A DNA stretch of 14,347 bases from CAZNJQ01 sp964573545. Lineage in GTDB: Bacteria; Patescibacteriota; Minisyncoccia; Phycocordibacterales; UBA2135. The translations under genes and the position numbers were made by a program. Every line of letters begins with the position of its first letter. The stretch's first letter is position 1. The DNA lies in NCBI GenBank assembly GCA_964573545.1, contig CAZNJQ010000017.1, positions 1 to 14,347 of the forward strand, read 5' to 3'. Below are positions 1 through 6,497 of the stretch, piece after piece. The notes under the pieces are model-generated. The model made no database searches. It was given only the letters and a program-made list of their open reading frames with translations, and was not told the origin of the DNA.

Positions 1-28
1 GCAGAGGATGTGTTTTTGAAAGTACTTC

Positions 29-105
29 CCAGGGCATACACGAGGCCTCCCCACAACACTATCTTTATATTTATAAAATAACGGGAGGCCTCATGCGTGC
101 CCTGG
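29..105. repeat. Long imperfect inverted repeat with AT-rich loop
   Basis: The arms 29-51 and 83-105 pair over 23 positions: 20 Watson-Crick pairs, one G-T and two mismatches, around a 31-base AT-rich loop. The right arm contains GGGAGG (83-88), the apparent ribosome site of the small ORF at 93. A transcript entering from the left would fold this site into the stem. The loop holds TATATT and TATAAA, which could serve as -10 boxes for a start near base 84. Function is inferred only. Confidence 0.6.
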
Positions 106-194
106 AGAAGCGCACCCGTTTGACGGCCCATTCAATCCGGGAGTATCCTTGGTTGAACGGGCTGCCAAATGTGGTTGTCCGCAACTCAAGATAG
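93..194 (+). CDS. Hypothetical 33-residue small protein
   Basis: This is a short ORF with ATG at 93 and TAG at 192-194, giving a 33-residue basic peptide that starts MRALEKRTRLTAHSIREYPW. I do not recognise it. Support for translation is a good Shine-Dalgarno, GGGAGG at 83-88, four bases before the ATG. That site lies inside the right arm of a long inverted repeat, which could hide it. The stop is 10 bases before the next small ORF at 205, so the two could form a small operon. There is no signal peptide, no membrane segment and no visible motif. It may be a real small protein, a leader peptide, or chance. Confidence 0.35.
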   Translation: MRALEKRTRLTAHSIREYPWLNGLPNVVVRNSR

Positions 195-204
195 AGAGAC
201 AGTC

Positions 205-378
205 ATGAACATGGAAACCGCGGTTGCAAAGACCGCTCTCAAGTCCACGATTCCGCAAGCCGAAACGCATGAGCGCGACACACCCACGCCGCCGCCTAAG
301 GGCTTCGTTGGCCTGACGGACGGATGCTTCTACCCGTCCCGCGCGGCCTGGCTCGAGGCGCTCGAGGGCGCTCGCTAG
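205..378 (+). CDS. Hypothetical 57-residue small protein
   Basis: This ORF encodes 57 residues beginning MNMETAVAKTALKS and ending WLEALEGAR. An upstream in-frame ATG at 169 exists, but the 205 start is preceded by a purine-rich AGAGAGA stretch and follows the stop of the 33-residue ORF by 10 bases. The middle has an Asp-Thr-Pro-rich linker (TPTPPPKG) before a short segment GLTDGCFYPSRAAW. I recognise no family. No membrane segment is visible. Base composition is GC-rich compared with the AT-rich flanks, which suits a coding stretch, but a length of 57 residues alone proves little. Confidence 0.4.
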   Translation: MNMETAVAKTALKSTIPQAETHERDTPTPPPKGFVGLTDGCFYPSRAAWLEALEGAR

Positions 379-421
379 TTCGGCGTCGGCCAACTGCAAC
401 CCCAAACCGCGGAGAGTTCAC

Positions 422-558
422 ATGACAGCATTTCTGTGTACATAGTCCGTCGGGCGCCACCGGCGGACAGAACCATAGCGCCTATTGGCACGGCGCAAGA
501 GCGCACAAGAACGCTCTACTCGAAACCTGGACAAGCTTCGGCTTGTCCTTTTCTTTTT
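422..558 (+). ncRNA. Possible structured RNA or attenuated leader
   Basis: A series of hairpins ends in a strong terminator. Stems are 445-453 with 460-468 (9 bp, six-base loop), 478-482 with 492-496 (5 bp), 498-503 with 512-517 (6 bp), and the terminator stem 529-536 with 541-548. At the 5' side lies a seven-codon ORF (422-445, MTAFLCT) with GGAG seven bases upstream. Its stop ends at the first base of the first stem. This could be a small RNA or a leader-peptide attenuator. It does not match the tmRNA, SRP RNA, 6S or RNase P cores I know. Confidence 0.3.
529..558 (+). terminator. Rho-independent terminator
   Basis: A perfect 8-bp stem GGACAAGC/GCTTGTCC closes on a TTCG tetraloop and is followed by TTTTCTTTTT. 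This is a textbook intrinsic terminator. It ends whatever transcript covers 93-528. Confidence 0.9.
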
Positions 559-614
559 GGGAGGTTTTTATATACTCTTCAATGAAGACGGCATATCGGT
601 CGCATCAATGATAT

Positions 615-632
615 GCGCGCTTAGCTCAGTTG
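615..632 (+). pseudogene. tRNA-like 5' fragment
   Basis: Bases 620-632 (CTTAGCTCAGTTG) repeat exactly the acceptor/D-arm start of tRNA-Val at 747-759. The preceding GCGCG looks like part of another acceptor stem. The tRNA resemblance breaks off in the D-loop, exactly where a hairpin begins at 633. No matching anticodon or T-arm follows before the real tRNA-Val. It may be the remnant of a second tRNA gene. Confidence 0.4.
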
Positions 633-676
633 TCCCGATTTTGCTCAAATCTTTGATTTGATTACAAAATCGAGGA
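633..676. repeat. Hairpin element 1 beside tRNA-Val
   Basis: The outer stem pairs 633-643 with 665-676 (one bulged A), and the inner stem CAAATC/GATTTG pairs 646-651 with 655-660 around a TTT loop. It begins with TCCCGAT, like the next hairpin, suggesting the two are related units. It has no T-tract, so it is not a normal terminator. Confidence 0.55.
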
Positions 677-718
677 TCCCGATGCTCTACAAAATAAAAA
701 TTTTATAGAGCATCGGGA
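677..718. repeat. Hairpin element 2 beside tRNA-Val
   Basis: Nineteen-base arms (677-695 and 700-718) pair with a single mismatch around an AAAA loop. It follows hairpin 1 with no gap and also starts TCCCGAT. No T-tract follows. The tight AT-rich core and GC ends resemble a small palindromic repeat element. Confidence 0.65.
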
Positions 719-741
719 GTAAGGTATCTCGTTAGAAATTT

Positions 742-817
742 GGGCACTTAGCTCAGTTGGTAGAGCAACGCATTTACACTGCGAAGGTCGGGGGTTCAAG
801 TCCCTCAGTGCCCACCA
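742..817 (+). tRNA. tRNA-Val(TAC)
   Basis: A full cloverleaf is visible: acceptor GGGCACT/AGTGCCC, D-stem GCTC/GAGC, anticodon loop TTTACAC giving anticodon TAC, T-loop TTCAAGT, discriminator A, and an encoded CCA at 815-817. The outermost anticodon-stem pair is an A-A mismatch. The acyP start codon lies only nine bases after the CCA, so tRNA and mRNA are probably cut from one transcript. Confidence 0.95.
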
Positions 818-826
818 TCGGTATTT

Positions 827-1108
827 ATGGAAAACCTCAAAGAAATTCGTTGCCGCATCTCCGGGAGGGTGCAGATGGTCATGTTTCGCGATTTTGTGCA
901 GAGAAAAGCGCGCGCATTAGATGTTGTCGGGACAGTGGAGAACAAAGACGACGGCACGGTCTCGGTTATCGCTCAGGGCCTGGAAGAAAATCTCCAAAAG
1001 CTGATAGAACATCTCCATAAGGGCCCGTTTCTTGCGCGCATCGCCCGGGTTGACGTGGAGTGGCACGAGCCAGCGGGAAAATTTCAAGGCTTCAAGATCA
1101 TCTACTAA
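827..1108 (+). CDS. acyP: Acylphosphatase
   Basis: This 93-residue protein has the usual acylphosphatase length and fold signature. GRVQMVMFRDF near residues 14-24 holds the phosphate-binding loop with the catalytic Arg, and VENKDDGTV near 37-45 supplies the catalytic Asn. The family consensus GRVQGVGFR has both glycines after GRVQ replaced by Met here. The family hydrolyses acyl phosphates such as carbamoyl phosphate and acts in the cytoplasm. The ATG lies nine bases after the CCA of tRNA-Val and has no clear Shine-Dalgarno, so translation may depend on a short leader made by tRNA 3' processing. uppS follows after 17 bases in the same direction, suggesting an operon through the RluA-family gene. 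Confidence 0.88.
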   Translation: MENLKEIRCRISGRVQMVMFRDFVQRKARALDVVGTVENKDDGTVSVIAQGLEENLQKLIEHLHKGPFLARIARVDVEWHEPAGKFQGFKIIY

Positions 1109-1125
1109 TTCTTAAATCTAAGACC

Positions 1126-1803
1126 ATGGTTCCCCAGTGTATCGGCATTATTATGGACGGCAATCGTCGTTGGGCGCGTGCCCGAGGCATGTCTTCTTTT
1201 GAAGGCCATCGGGCAGGAAAAGAAAAACTTAAAGAAGTGATGGAGTGGGTGAAGGAAGCAGGCATTCCACACCTTGTCGTATATGCGTTTTCAAGCGAGA
1301 ATTGGAACCGGACAAAGGAGGAAGTCGGGTATCTCATGGATTTACTCCGACTTGTTTTTTCAAAAGAACTTCCGGAGTTTATAAAGAAAGAGGTGCGGAT
1401 ACGGTTTGTGGGCGAGCGGAGCCGTCTTCCTTGGGACGTAGAGGAGGTTCTTCGTACAGCAGAGAAAGAAACAGAGGAGTTTTCGGCGCATACGCTGTGG
1501 ATAGCGCTCTCGTATGGCGGCAGGGATGAAATCGTACATGCGACGAACTCAATTCTCGACCTGAAATCAGACAAGCCGGTGACGGAAGAAGTATTTTCTC
1601 GGTATCTTTTCACGGCAGGCATGCCCGATCCGGATTTAATTATCCGGACTGGCGGCGAGCGGCGGCTTTCGAATTTTTTGCCATGGCAGTCGGTGTACAG
1701 CGAGCTCTTCTTTGAAGACACGTACTGGCCGGATTTCGAAAAAGAAGACTTCACGCGCATTCTGAAAGAATTTGCGGGACGCGAACGGCGTCGGGGCGCG
1801 TAA
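1126..1803 (+). CDS. uppS: Isoprenyl (undecaprenyl) diphosphate synthase
   Basis: The protein is a cis-prenyltransferase of 225 residues, which makes the polyprenyl carrier lipid for cell-wall and surface-sugar assembly from isopentenyl diphosphate. Family motifs are in order: MDGNRRWAR at 10-18 with the catalytic Asp 11, GHRAG at 27-31, SSENWNR at 56-62, and RTGGERRLSNFLPWQ at 174-188, followed by YSELFF. The open frame extends upstream to 1060, but that part overlaps acyP. ATG 1126 puts the start just before the conserved N-terminal strand. No good Shine-Dalgarno is visible. Chain length of the product (C55 or other) cannot be read from the sequence. At 225 residues it is slightly short for the family. 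Confidence 0.95.
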   Translation: MVPQCIGIIMDGNRRWARARGMSSFEGHRAGKEKLKEVMEWVKEAGIPHLVVYAFSSENWNRTKEEVGYLMDLLRLVFSKELPEFIKKEVRIRFVGERSRLPWDVEEVLRTAEKETEEFSAHTLWIALSYGGRDEIVHATNSILDLKSDKPVTEEVFSRYLFTAGMPDPDLIIRTGGERRLSNFLPWQSVYSELFFEDTYWPDFEKEDFTRILKEFAGRERRRGA

Positions 1804-1812
1804 GAGTGACTT

Positions 1813-2553
1813 ATGAATCAGGAATCAGAAATCCAAACTGTATACGAGGACGAGAACATCCTTGCGATCAATAAACCCTCGGGTGTTCTTGTCCATGCCG
1901 CTGCCAGCGGGGTGGGAGGGAAAACAGTCGCCGACTGGGTTCTCGCGAAGTATCCGGGAATGAAAAATGTCGGAGAGCCAATGCGTTCGCCTAGGGGCGA
2001 TATCGTGCCGCGGCCCGGAATCGTACACCGCCTTGATAAGGATACGTCCGGCATTCTCGTGCTCGCAAAAAACCAAGAGACGTTTGAGCTTCTCAAAAAA
2101 CTTTTTACGGAGCGACGCATAGAAAAGGAGTACCGGGCAATCGTACACGGCGCTCTTAAAGAAAAAGAAGGTGTTATTGATCTTCCTATAGCGCGGAGCG
2201 CGAAAGATTTCAGAAGGAAGTCTGTACATCCTCGTGCGCGCGGCAGAAAACGAGAGGCGATAACACGCTACCGTGTCTTGGTAGGCGGCAAAGATTTCTC
2301 ATATCTCTCGGTGTTTCCGAAGACAGGGCGGACGCACCAGATACGGGTGCACCTCCAGGCACTCCAGCACCCGATTGTCTGCGACCCCATCTATGCGGGG
2401 AAGCGCCTCTGTCCCCCAGAAGTAGGGCGGCTCGGCCTTCACGCATACGCGCTCACGATACCTCTTCCGGGTGGCGTTATCCGCCTTGAAGCGCCGATTC
2501 CGGATGCGTTCGTGAGATTTTCCAAAGCTCATATATCGAAATTGTCTCAGTGA
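1813..2553 (+). CDS. RluA-family RNA pseudouridine synthase
   Basis: The 246-residue protein belongs to the RluA family, which isomerises uridine to pseudouridine in rRNA or tRNA. The diagnostic motif HRLDKDTSG lies at residues 72-80 with catalytic Asp 75. Other family blocks are INKPSGVLVHAA near 19-30, EKEYRAIVHG, and TGRTHQIRVHLQALQHPIVCDPIYAG in the second half. An N-terminal S4 domain, present in RluC/RluD, is missing, so the substrate (23S rRNA or tRNA position) cannot be assigned. The gene starts nine bases after the uppS stop and is probably co-transcribed with it. Its end is followed by the rplS promoter. Confidence 0.93.
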   Translation: MNQESEIQTVYEDENILAINKPSGVLVHAAASGVGGKTVADWVLAKYPGMKNVGEPMRSPRGDIVPRPGIVHRLDKDTSGILVLAKNQETFELLKKLFTERRIEKEYRAIVHGALKEKEGVIDLPIARSAKDFRRKSVHPRARGRKREAITRYRVLVGGKDFSYLSVFPKTGRTHQIRVHLQALQHPIVCDPIYAGKRLCPPEVGRLGLHAYALTIPLPGGVIRLEAPIPDAFVRFSKAHISKLSQ

Positions 2554-2570
2554 GCGCACGGTCGTGGCCG

Positions 2571-2599
2571 TTGCATTCCTGATTTCGGTATGGTATCGT
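2571..2599 (+). promoter_or_regulatory. Promoter of rplS
   Basis: A -35 box TTGCAT (2571-2576), a 17-base spacer and an extended -10 TGG-TATCGT (2591-2599) precede rplS. The 15-base string around the -10 (2586-2600) recurs exactly before pup at 9808-9822. Transcription would start near 2606, leaving a leader of about 12 bases without a Shine-Dalgarno. Confidence 0.6.
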
Positions 2600-2617
2600 A
2601 CCCCTATTCTTAATTGT

Positions 2618-3079
2618 ATGAATTTTTCACCGGTTAACATTGCAGAGCGGAAAAAAATAGACATTCGGCCCGGGGACACAGTCCGCGTGTGGCAAAAGAT
2701 ACAGGAAAAAGACAAGACGCGGCTTCAGGCATTCCAGGGACTTGTGCTCGCGCGGAAGCGCGGGACGGAGCCGGGTGCAACATTCACCGTGCGAAAAATC
2801 GCATCCGGCGTCGGCGTTGAAAAAATTTTCCCGTTTTTCTCTCCGCTTATTGATAAGATTGAAATACTCCGCCGCTCAAATCCCCGGCGCTCAAAGCTCT
2901 ACTATATTCGCACCAAGACAGCGAAGGAAATAAAACGAAAGATGCGCGGCCTTGCGGAGTTCGTTCCCGTCGTACATACGAATGTTCCCGCAGAGGAGCT
3001 CGAGCGGGAGAAGGAGGGGGGTGCGCCTGCGGCATCGGCAGAAAACACGGACGTAGCGGTGGAGTCTTCAAAAAATTGA
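2618..3079 (+). CDS. rplS: 50S ribosomal protein L19
   Basis: This is ribosomal protein L19, a large-subunit protein at the interface with the small subunit. Typical blocks are DIRPGDTVRVWQKI near 15-28, FQGLVLARKRG, FTVRKIASGVGVEKIFPFFSPLIDKIEI, and RRSKLYYIR. The protein has 153 residues against about 115-120 in most bacteria. The extra length is a low-complexity acidic/Ala tail after about residue 120. The GTG at 2564 would add 18 residues unlike L19, and its frame runs through the -35/-10 promoter elements, so ATG 2618 is chosen. No Shine-Dalgarno is present. The stop overlaps a TTGACA box (3076-3081). Confidence 0.96.
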   Translation: MNFSPVNIAERKKIDIRPGDTVRVWQKIQEKDKTRLQAFQGLVLARKRGTEPGATFTVRKIASGVGVEKIFPFFSPLIDKIEILRRSNPRRSKLYYIRTKTAKEIKRKMRGLAEFVPVVHTNVPAEELEREKEGGAPAASAENTDVAVESSKN

Positions 3080-3100
3080 CACCATATATAAGTGCGGCAC

Positions 3101-3136
3101 TATAAAAGAAAACGAGTCGACTCGTTTTCTTTTATA
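3101..3136. terminator. 36-bp perfect palindrome, probable bidirectional terminator
   Basis: Bases 3101-3118 and 3119-3136 are exact reverse complements. In RNA this forms an A-rich/T-rich-ended hairpin with core ACGAGTC/GACTCGT and a T-rich 3' side, the form of an intrinsic terminator that works on both strands. It lies between rplS and tRNA-Leu. A TATAAT at 3133-3138 overlaps its right end and could be the -10 box of tRNA-Leu, as could TATATT at 3151-3156. Confidence 0.65.
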
Positions 3137-3172
3137 ATACGAGGTGGTAGTATATTCTTGTGTTTAAGTACT

Positions 3173-3259
3173 GCGCGGGTGGCGAAATTGGTAGACGCAC
3201 TACCTTGAGGTGGTAGCGGAGGCAACTCCATGGAGGTTCAAATCCTCTCCCGCGCACCA
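3173..3259 (+). tRNA. tRNA-Leu(GAG)
   Basis: This is an 87-base class II tRNA with acceptor GCGCGGG/CCCGCGC, anticodon stem CTACC/GGTAG, and loop TTGAGGT giving anticodon GAG. It has a long variable arm CGGAGGCAACTCC, T-loop TTCAAAT, discriminator A and an encoded CCA. The ATG of the next gene starts one base after the CCA. Confidence 0.95.
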
Positions 3260-3260
3260 T

Positions 3261-3533
3261 ATGACAAACGAACGTTTTAAAAAAGAGAAGCAGTCCGCTC
3301 CGGAATACGGAGAAGCTCACGAATATAAGGGGTTTCAAGACGCGATAGACGAGGAGGCGCGAATCATGCGCGAAATCGAGCGCGTGTTCGCGACAGTGTC
3401 CGACCGGAACGAGGCGGAGAGAGTCGTGCTTGAGTTATGGGTTCCGCGCATTGAAGAGGCGATGCGCGAGAGCACTAAAGCTTTCCGCAGATGGCTTGAT
3501 GCGCTCACTAAGGCAAATGAAATCTCGGAGTAA
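3261..3533 (+). CDS. Hypothetical 90-residue helical protein
   Basis: I do not recognise this 90-residue protein. It is highly charged and predicted helical throughout (for example DEEARIMREIERVF and PRIEEAMRESTKAFRRW), soluble, with no signal peptide or membrane segment. The open frame runs back into tRNA-Leu, so the ATG at 3261 is the only sensible start. It lies one base after the tRNA CCA, with no room for a Shine-Dalgarno unless the tRNA itself supplies it. After tRNA maturation the mRNA would be nearly leaderless. Its last 17 bases overlap the start of murI in another frame, which argues for co-translation. Confidence 0.6.
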   Translation: MTNERFKKEKQSAPEYGEAHEYKGFQDAIDEEARIMREIERVFATVSDRNEAERVVLELWVPRIEEAMRESTKAFRRWLDALTKANEISE

Positions 3534-4353
3534 AGACGGAAGGAAACGCATCGGCGTTTTTGATTCCGGGTTTGGCGGACTTACCATCCTTAAGGGAATC
3601 GTACAGGAGCTTCCGAAGTACGATTACGTGTACCTTGGGGACACCGCGCGTACGCCATACGGGACGCGCTCACCCGAGGTTGTATACGAATTTACCAAAC
3701 AGGCGGTAGATTTTCTTTTTACTCACGGGAGCGAATTGATACTTTTTGCATGCAACACGGCATCAAGCGACGCGCTCCGCAAGATCCAACGTGAATATAT
3801 ACCGAAGCGGTATCCAGGAAAGAAAGTTCTCGGCGTCCTCATCCCGGCTGCCGAAGAAGCTGTTCGGGTGACGAAGCGCGGACGGATCGGCGTTATCGCG
3901 ACAGAAGGGACGGTGTTGTCGGATGCATTTCCGCGCGAGCTTTCAAAACTTGATTCCCGCATACGCGTTTTCCAGAAAGCATGTCCACTCCTTGTGCCGC
4001 TCATAGAAGCAGGAGAGCACCGAACTCCTGCTGCGCGGCTCATACTCAAAAACTATCTTCGTCCGCTTCTTTTAAAACACATAGACACGCTTATTTTAGG
4101 ATGTACGCACTATGGCATTATTGAGCGGGATATCAGGAAGATAACGGGCAAAAATGTGCGCATTATCTCCGAAGGGAGTGTCGTGCCGCGGAAATTAAAA
4201 AAGTATCTTGCAGGGCATAGCGATGTGGAACAGAAGCTCAGCAGAGGCGGGCACATCGCTTTTTATTCAACGGCCGCGACAAATAAATTTGAAAGGCTCG
4301 GAAGCGTGTTCTTCGGAAAAAAAATACACGTAAAAAGAGCAGCGCTTCTATAA
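3517..4353 (+). CDS. murI: Glutamate racemase
   Basis: The 278-residue enzyme interconverts L- and D-glutamate, supplying D-Glu for peptidoglycan. It has both catalytic cysteines in their family motifs: FACNTASS with Cys 79, and LGCTHYG with Cys 196. The substrate loop GVFDSGFGGLT at 13-23 and LGDTARTPYG at 40-49 are also intact. The frame is open upstream to 3430, but that part overlaps the preceding gene. ATG 3517 has TAAGG shortly upstream and gives a normal family length. It overlaps the previous gene by 17 bases. With uppS nearby, the block serves cell-envelope synthesis. Confidence 0.95.
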   Translation: MKSRSKDGRKRIGVFDSGFGGLTILKGIVQELPKYDYVYLGDTARTPYGTRSPEVVYEFTKQAVDFLFTHGSELILFACNTASSDALRKIQREYIPKRYPGKKVLGVLIPAAEEAVRVTKRGRIGVIATEGTVLSDAFPRELSKLDSRIRVFQKACPLLVPLIEAGEHRTPAARLILKNYLRPLLLKHIDTLILGCTHYGIIERDIRKITGKNVRIISEGSVVPRKLKKYLAGHSDVEQKLSRGGHIAFYSTAATNKFERLGSVFFGKKIHVKRAALL

Positions 4354-4361
4354 CGTGAAGG

Positions 4362-4433
4362 TGCACCCGGCGCACACCGATGCATTACTGCTCCTGCCGC
4401 AGCACTAATTCTCATAGCTGGACGGCGGGTGCA
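4362..4433. repeat. Inverted repeat between murI and arc
   Basis: TGCACCCG (4362-4369) pairs with CGGGTGCA (4426-4433) around a 56-base interior that can form a small hairpin (GCT/AGC near 4390-4402). ATTTTGG follows. It may be a branched terminator of murI or a structured leader of arc. Its right end carries a 17-base motif also found before the next gene of the cluster (6526-6542). Confidence 0.35.
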
Positions 4434-4484
4434 TTTTGGTGAATAATACAAAACAGAACATTCTGCGGTACGGAGTTGTGTATC

Positions 4485-6389
4485 GTGGCAGATACGATAC
4501 TGAATACAGGCAAAGGCGAGGATTCTAAGGAATTTGAAAAAATCATAAAAGAAATTAAGGAGCTTGAAGATATCGTAGGGAAGGGCGAACACACGCCGGA
4601 AGAGAAAGAACGTATAGCGGTGCGGGTAAAAGAGCTACGAGATTCCGTTGTAGAGCTCGAAAGAATGCGGAAGCAGGACATGATACGTGCTGCGCAGGAT
4701 GTGCAGGAACTCGGGGGGGAGATGGCAGAGCAAGAGACGTTGATTGCGGATCTGGTGACGCGGCTTGCCGCACTGCAATCACAAAACCCCCATGGCTATG
4801 CCACGTTCGTGCGATTTATCGGCATGGAGAAGCCCGACCCTAACGCGAAAGAGCTGCCGGTCATCGAGGTTCGAGGGAATGACGGCAAACTTGCTCAGGT
4901 GTCCTTTTTGGTTAAAGAGGTTGACCCGAAGACGCTCAAATATGGACAACTGCTTATCGCCTCATGCGCAAGTGGGCCGAACCACATCATCGGAGTATCC
5001 GATGGATTCTCTGCCGACGGGAGCGAAGCGGTTGTCCGCGAACTTCTGGGAAGCGACAGAGAGGGCGTTCGTGTGCTGGTAACTATCGGCAGAGAGGATT
5101 CTGCCGAGAAAATAGTTGTCAGGCTCGCGTCAGGGGTCTTACAGGAATCTGTCGTCGAAGGCAGCCGCGTGCTTGTGGATGCGGATGCGAAACTTGTTTT
5201 TGAAGTTTTGCCGCCACAGAAGAGCACTGCGTATGTCGTAAGCGAAATGCCCTCAGTCACCTTTAAGGATATCGGCGGACACGATAGTCTCATCGCCGAG
5301 ATCGACCAAAAGATCGCATGGCCGATTTTGTATCCTGAGGTGTATGAAAAATTGGGGTTACCCGACGCAAAAGGATTCTGTCTTGAGGGTCCTCCTGGTG
5401 TCGGCAAGACGATGCTTGTGAAAGCGATCTTGAACCGTCTCTCGGAGCTCCTCGAGAAAAAGCACGGCGTGCCGGTTCACGGCCATTTCTTTTCGGTAGC
5501 GGGCCCCGAATTCCAGGTTAAGTGGGTTGGCGACACCGAGGAGAGAATGCGTAATCTGTTTAAAACCGCAAAAGAGGCGGCATCGCCGACTTCTCCCGCC
5601 ATTATATTTATTGACGAGGCGGAGTCGATTTTTCCGATTCGCGGATCAGGTATTTCGTCCGATACCGAGAAGACGAACGTTCCACAGTTCACGGCGCTTA
5701 TGGACGGCCTCACGAACCGTGGCAACGTCATCGTCATTTTGGCGACGAACAGAGTCGACCTTATGGACGGAGCGGTTATCCGCCCCGGCCGGTGCGACAA
5801 AAAAATATCCGTCTTGCGTCCCAACAAAGAGGCGGCGCGCGATATCTTCAAAAAATATCTTCTTCCGGGACACGTGCATCCAAAATATCTGGAACACTCG
5901 ATCTATGTTCCGAAAGACAGGAATGGAAGGCCGCGTCGCGGCGATGGAGGGAAAAAGATCGAACTACGACTTGATCGTAGCTCGACAAAGGCGGCGAATT
6001 ACTTGATCAGCGAGGCCGTCCGGAGAATGTATGACGAGCACATCAAAGAAAATCAATTTTTGTCCGTGAAATTTAAGGGCGAGAAAGAATGGACGCACCT
6101 CAGATACGGCGACTTTGCGAGTGGTGCCTTGATTGCGAATATCGTGGACCGCGCGAAGCATTATGCCGCGGCGCGCGTTATAACCACAGCTGAGTCAAAA
6201 GACAAAGCCTTGGGGGTCGAGAAAAAAGACCTCATGCGGGCGATCGAAGAAGTCTTCAGCGAGTTGCGTGCTCCGCAGACGCTGGGATTCCACGATTGGC
6301 TTGCGATCGAAGGCATCGGAAGAGGGAAACGCGTCGAAGATTACAAATTTATACCCGGCTGTGATACAATCGCCGAAGAAGACGATTAA
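4485..6389 (+). CDS. arc: ARC/Mpa-type proteasomal AAA ATPase
   Basis: This 634-residue AAA ATPase has the architecture of Mpa/ARC, the hexameric unfoldase that captures Pup-tagged proteins. An N-terminal coiled coil (about 12-100) is followed by an OB-like interdomain region (about 105-245) and one AAA domain. Walker A GPPGVGKT lies at 302-309, Walker B IIFIDE at 373-378, sensor Asn in ILATNR near 422, arginine fingers in RPGRCDK, and pore loop KWVG at 346-349. Start GTG 4485 sits nine bases after CGGAG. The TTG at 4476 abuts that site and is unlikely. The C-terminus ends in EEDD, without the QYL-type tail that docks Mpa on the 20S core. The gene is followed by a terminator, then the PafA/Dop-family pair, pup and a Lon-type protease. 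Confidence 0.92.
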   Translation: MADTILNTGKGEDSKEFEKIIKEIKELEDIVGKGEHTPEEKERIAVRVKELRDSVVELERMRKQDMIRAAQDVQELGGEMAEQETLIADLVTRLAALQSQNPHGYATFVRFIGMEKPDPNAKELPVIEVRGNDGKLAQVSFLVKEVDPKTLKYGQLLIASCASGPNHIIGVSDGFSADGSEAVVRELLGSDREGVRVLVTIGREDSAEKIVVRLASGVLQESVVEGSRVLVDADAKLVFEVLPPQKSTAYVVSEMPSVTFKDIGGHDSLIAEIDQKIAWPILYPEVYEKLGLPDAKGFCLEGPPGVGKTMLVKAILNRLSELLEKKHGVPVHGHFFSVAGPEFQVKWVGDTEERMRNLFKTAKEAASPTSPAIIFIDEAESIFPIRGSGISSDTEKTNVPQFTALMDGLTNRGNVIVILATNRVDLMDGAVIRPGRCDKKISVLRPNKEAARDIFKKYLLPGHVHPKYLEHSIYVPKDRNGRPRRGDGGKKIELRLDRSSTKAANYLISEAVRRMYDEHIKENQFLSVKFKGEKEWTHLRYGDFASGALIANIVDRAKHYAAARVITTAESKDKALGVEKKDLMRAIEEVFSELRAPQTLGFHDWLAIEGIGRGKRVEDYKFIPGCDTIAEEDD

Positions 6390-6408
6390 GTCACGGCCCC
6401 TTGAAAGA

Positions 6409-6434
6409 AAAACCCGCTTATGCAAGCGGGTTTT
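6409..6434 (+). terminator. Rho-independent terminator after arc
   Basis: CCCGCTT/AAGCGGG pairs around ATGC, flanked by an A-run and TTTT. An ATG inside its loop (6420) opens the longest frame of the next gene but cannot be its true start. It separates arc from the PafA/Dop pair at the transcript level. Confidence 0.8.
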
Positions 6435-6497
6435 ATTCTTGGTGGCGGAGGCGGAGGCGGAATCACATTCCTGCTTTCTCTCTGCGAATCAAGATCC

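Noticed and set aside
757..1020. Plus-strand frame of 87 residues starting inside tRNA-Val
   Set aside because: It is a shadow of acyP in another frame and begins in a tRNA.
1098..1760. Long minus-strand open frame of 220 residues
   Set aside because: It lies antisense to uppS, which has full family motifs; the translation is Ser/Arg-rich without recognisable domains.
4476..4484. TTG 4476 as start of arc
   Set aside because: The CGGAG ribosome site directly abuts it; GTG 4485 has a suitable nine-base distance.
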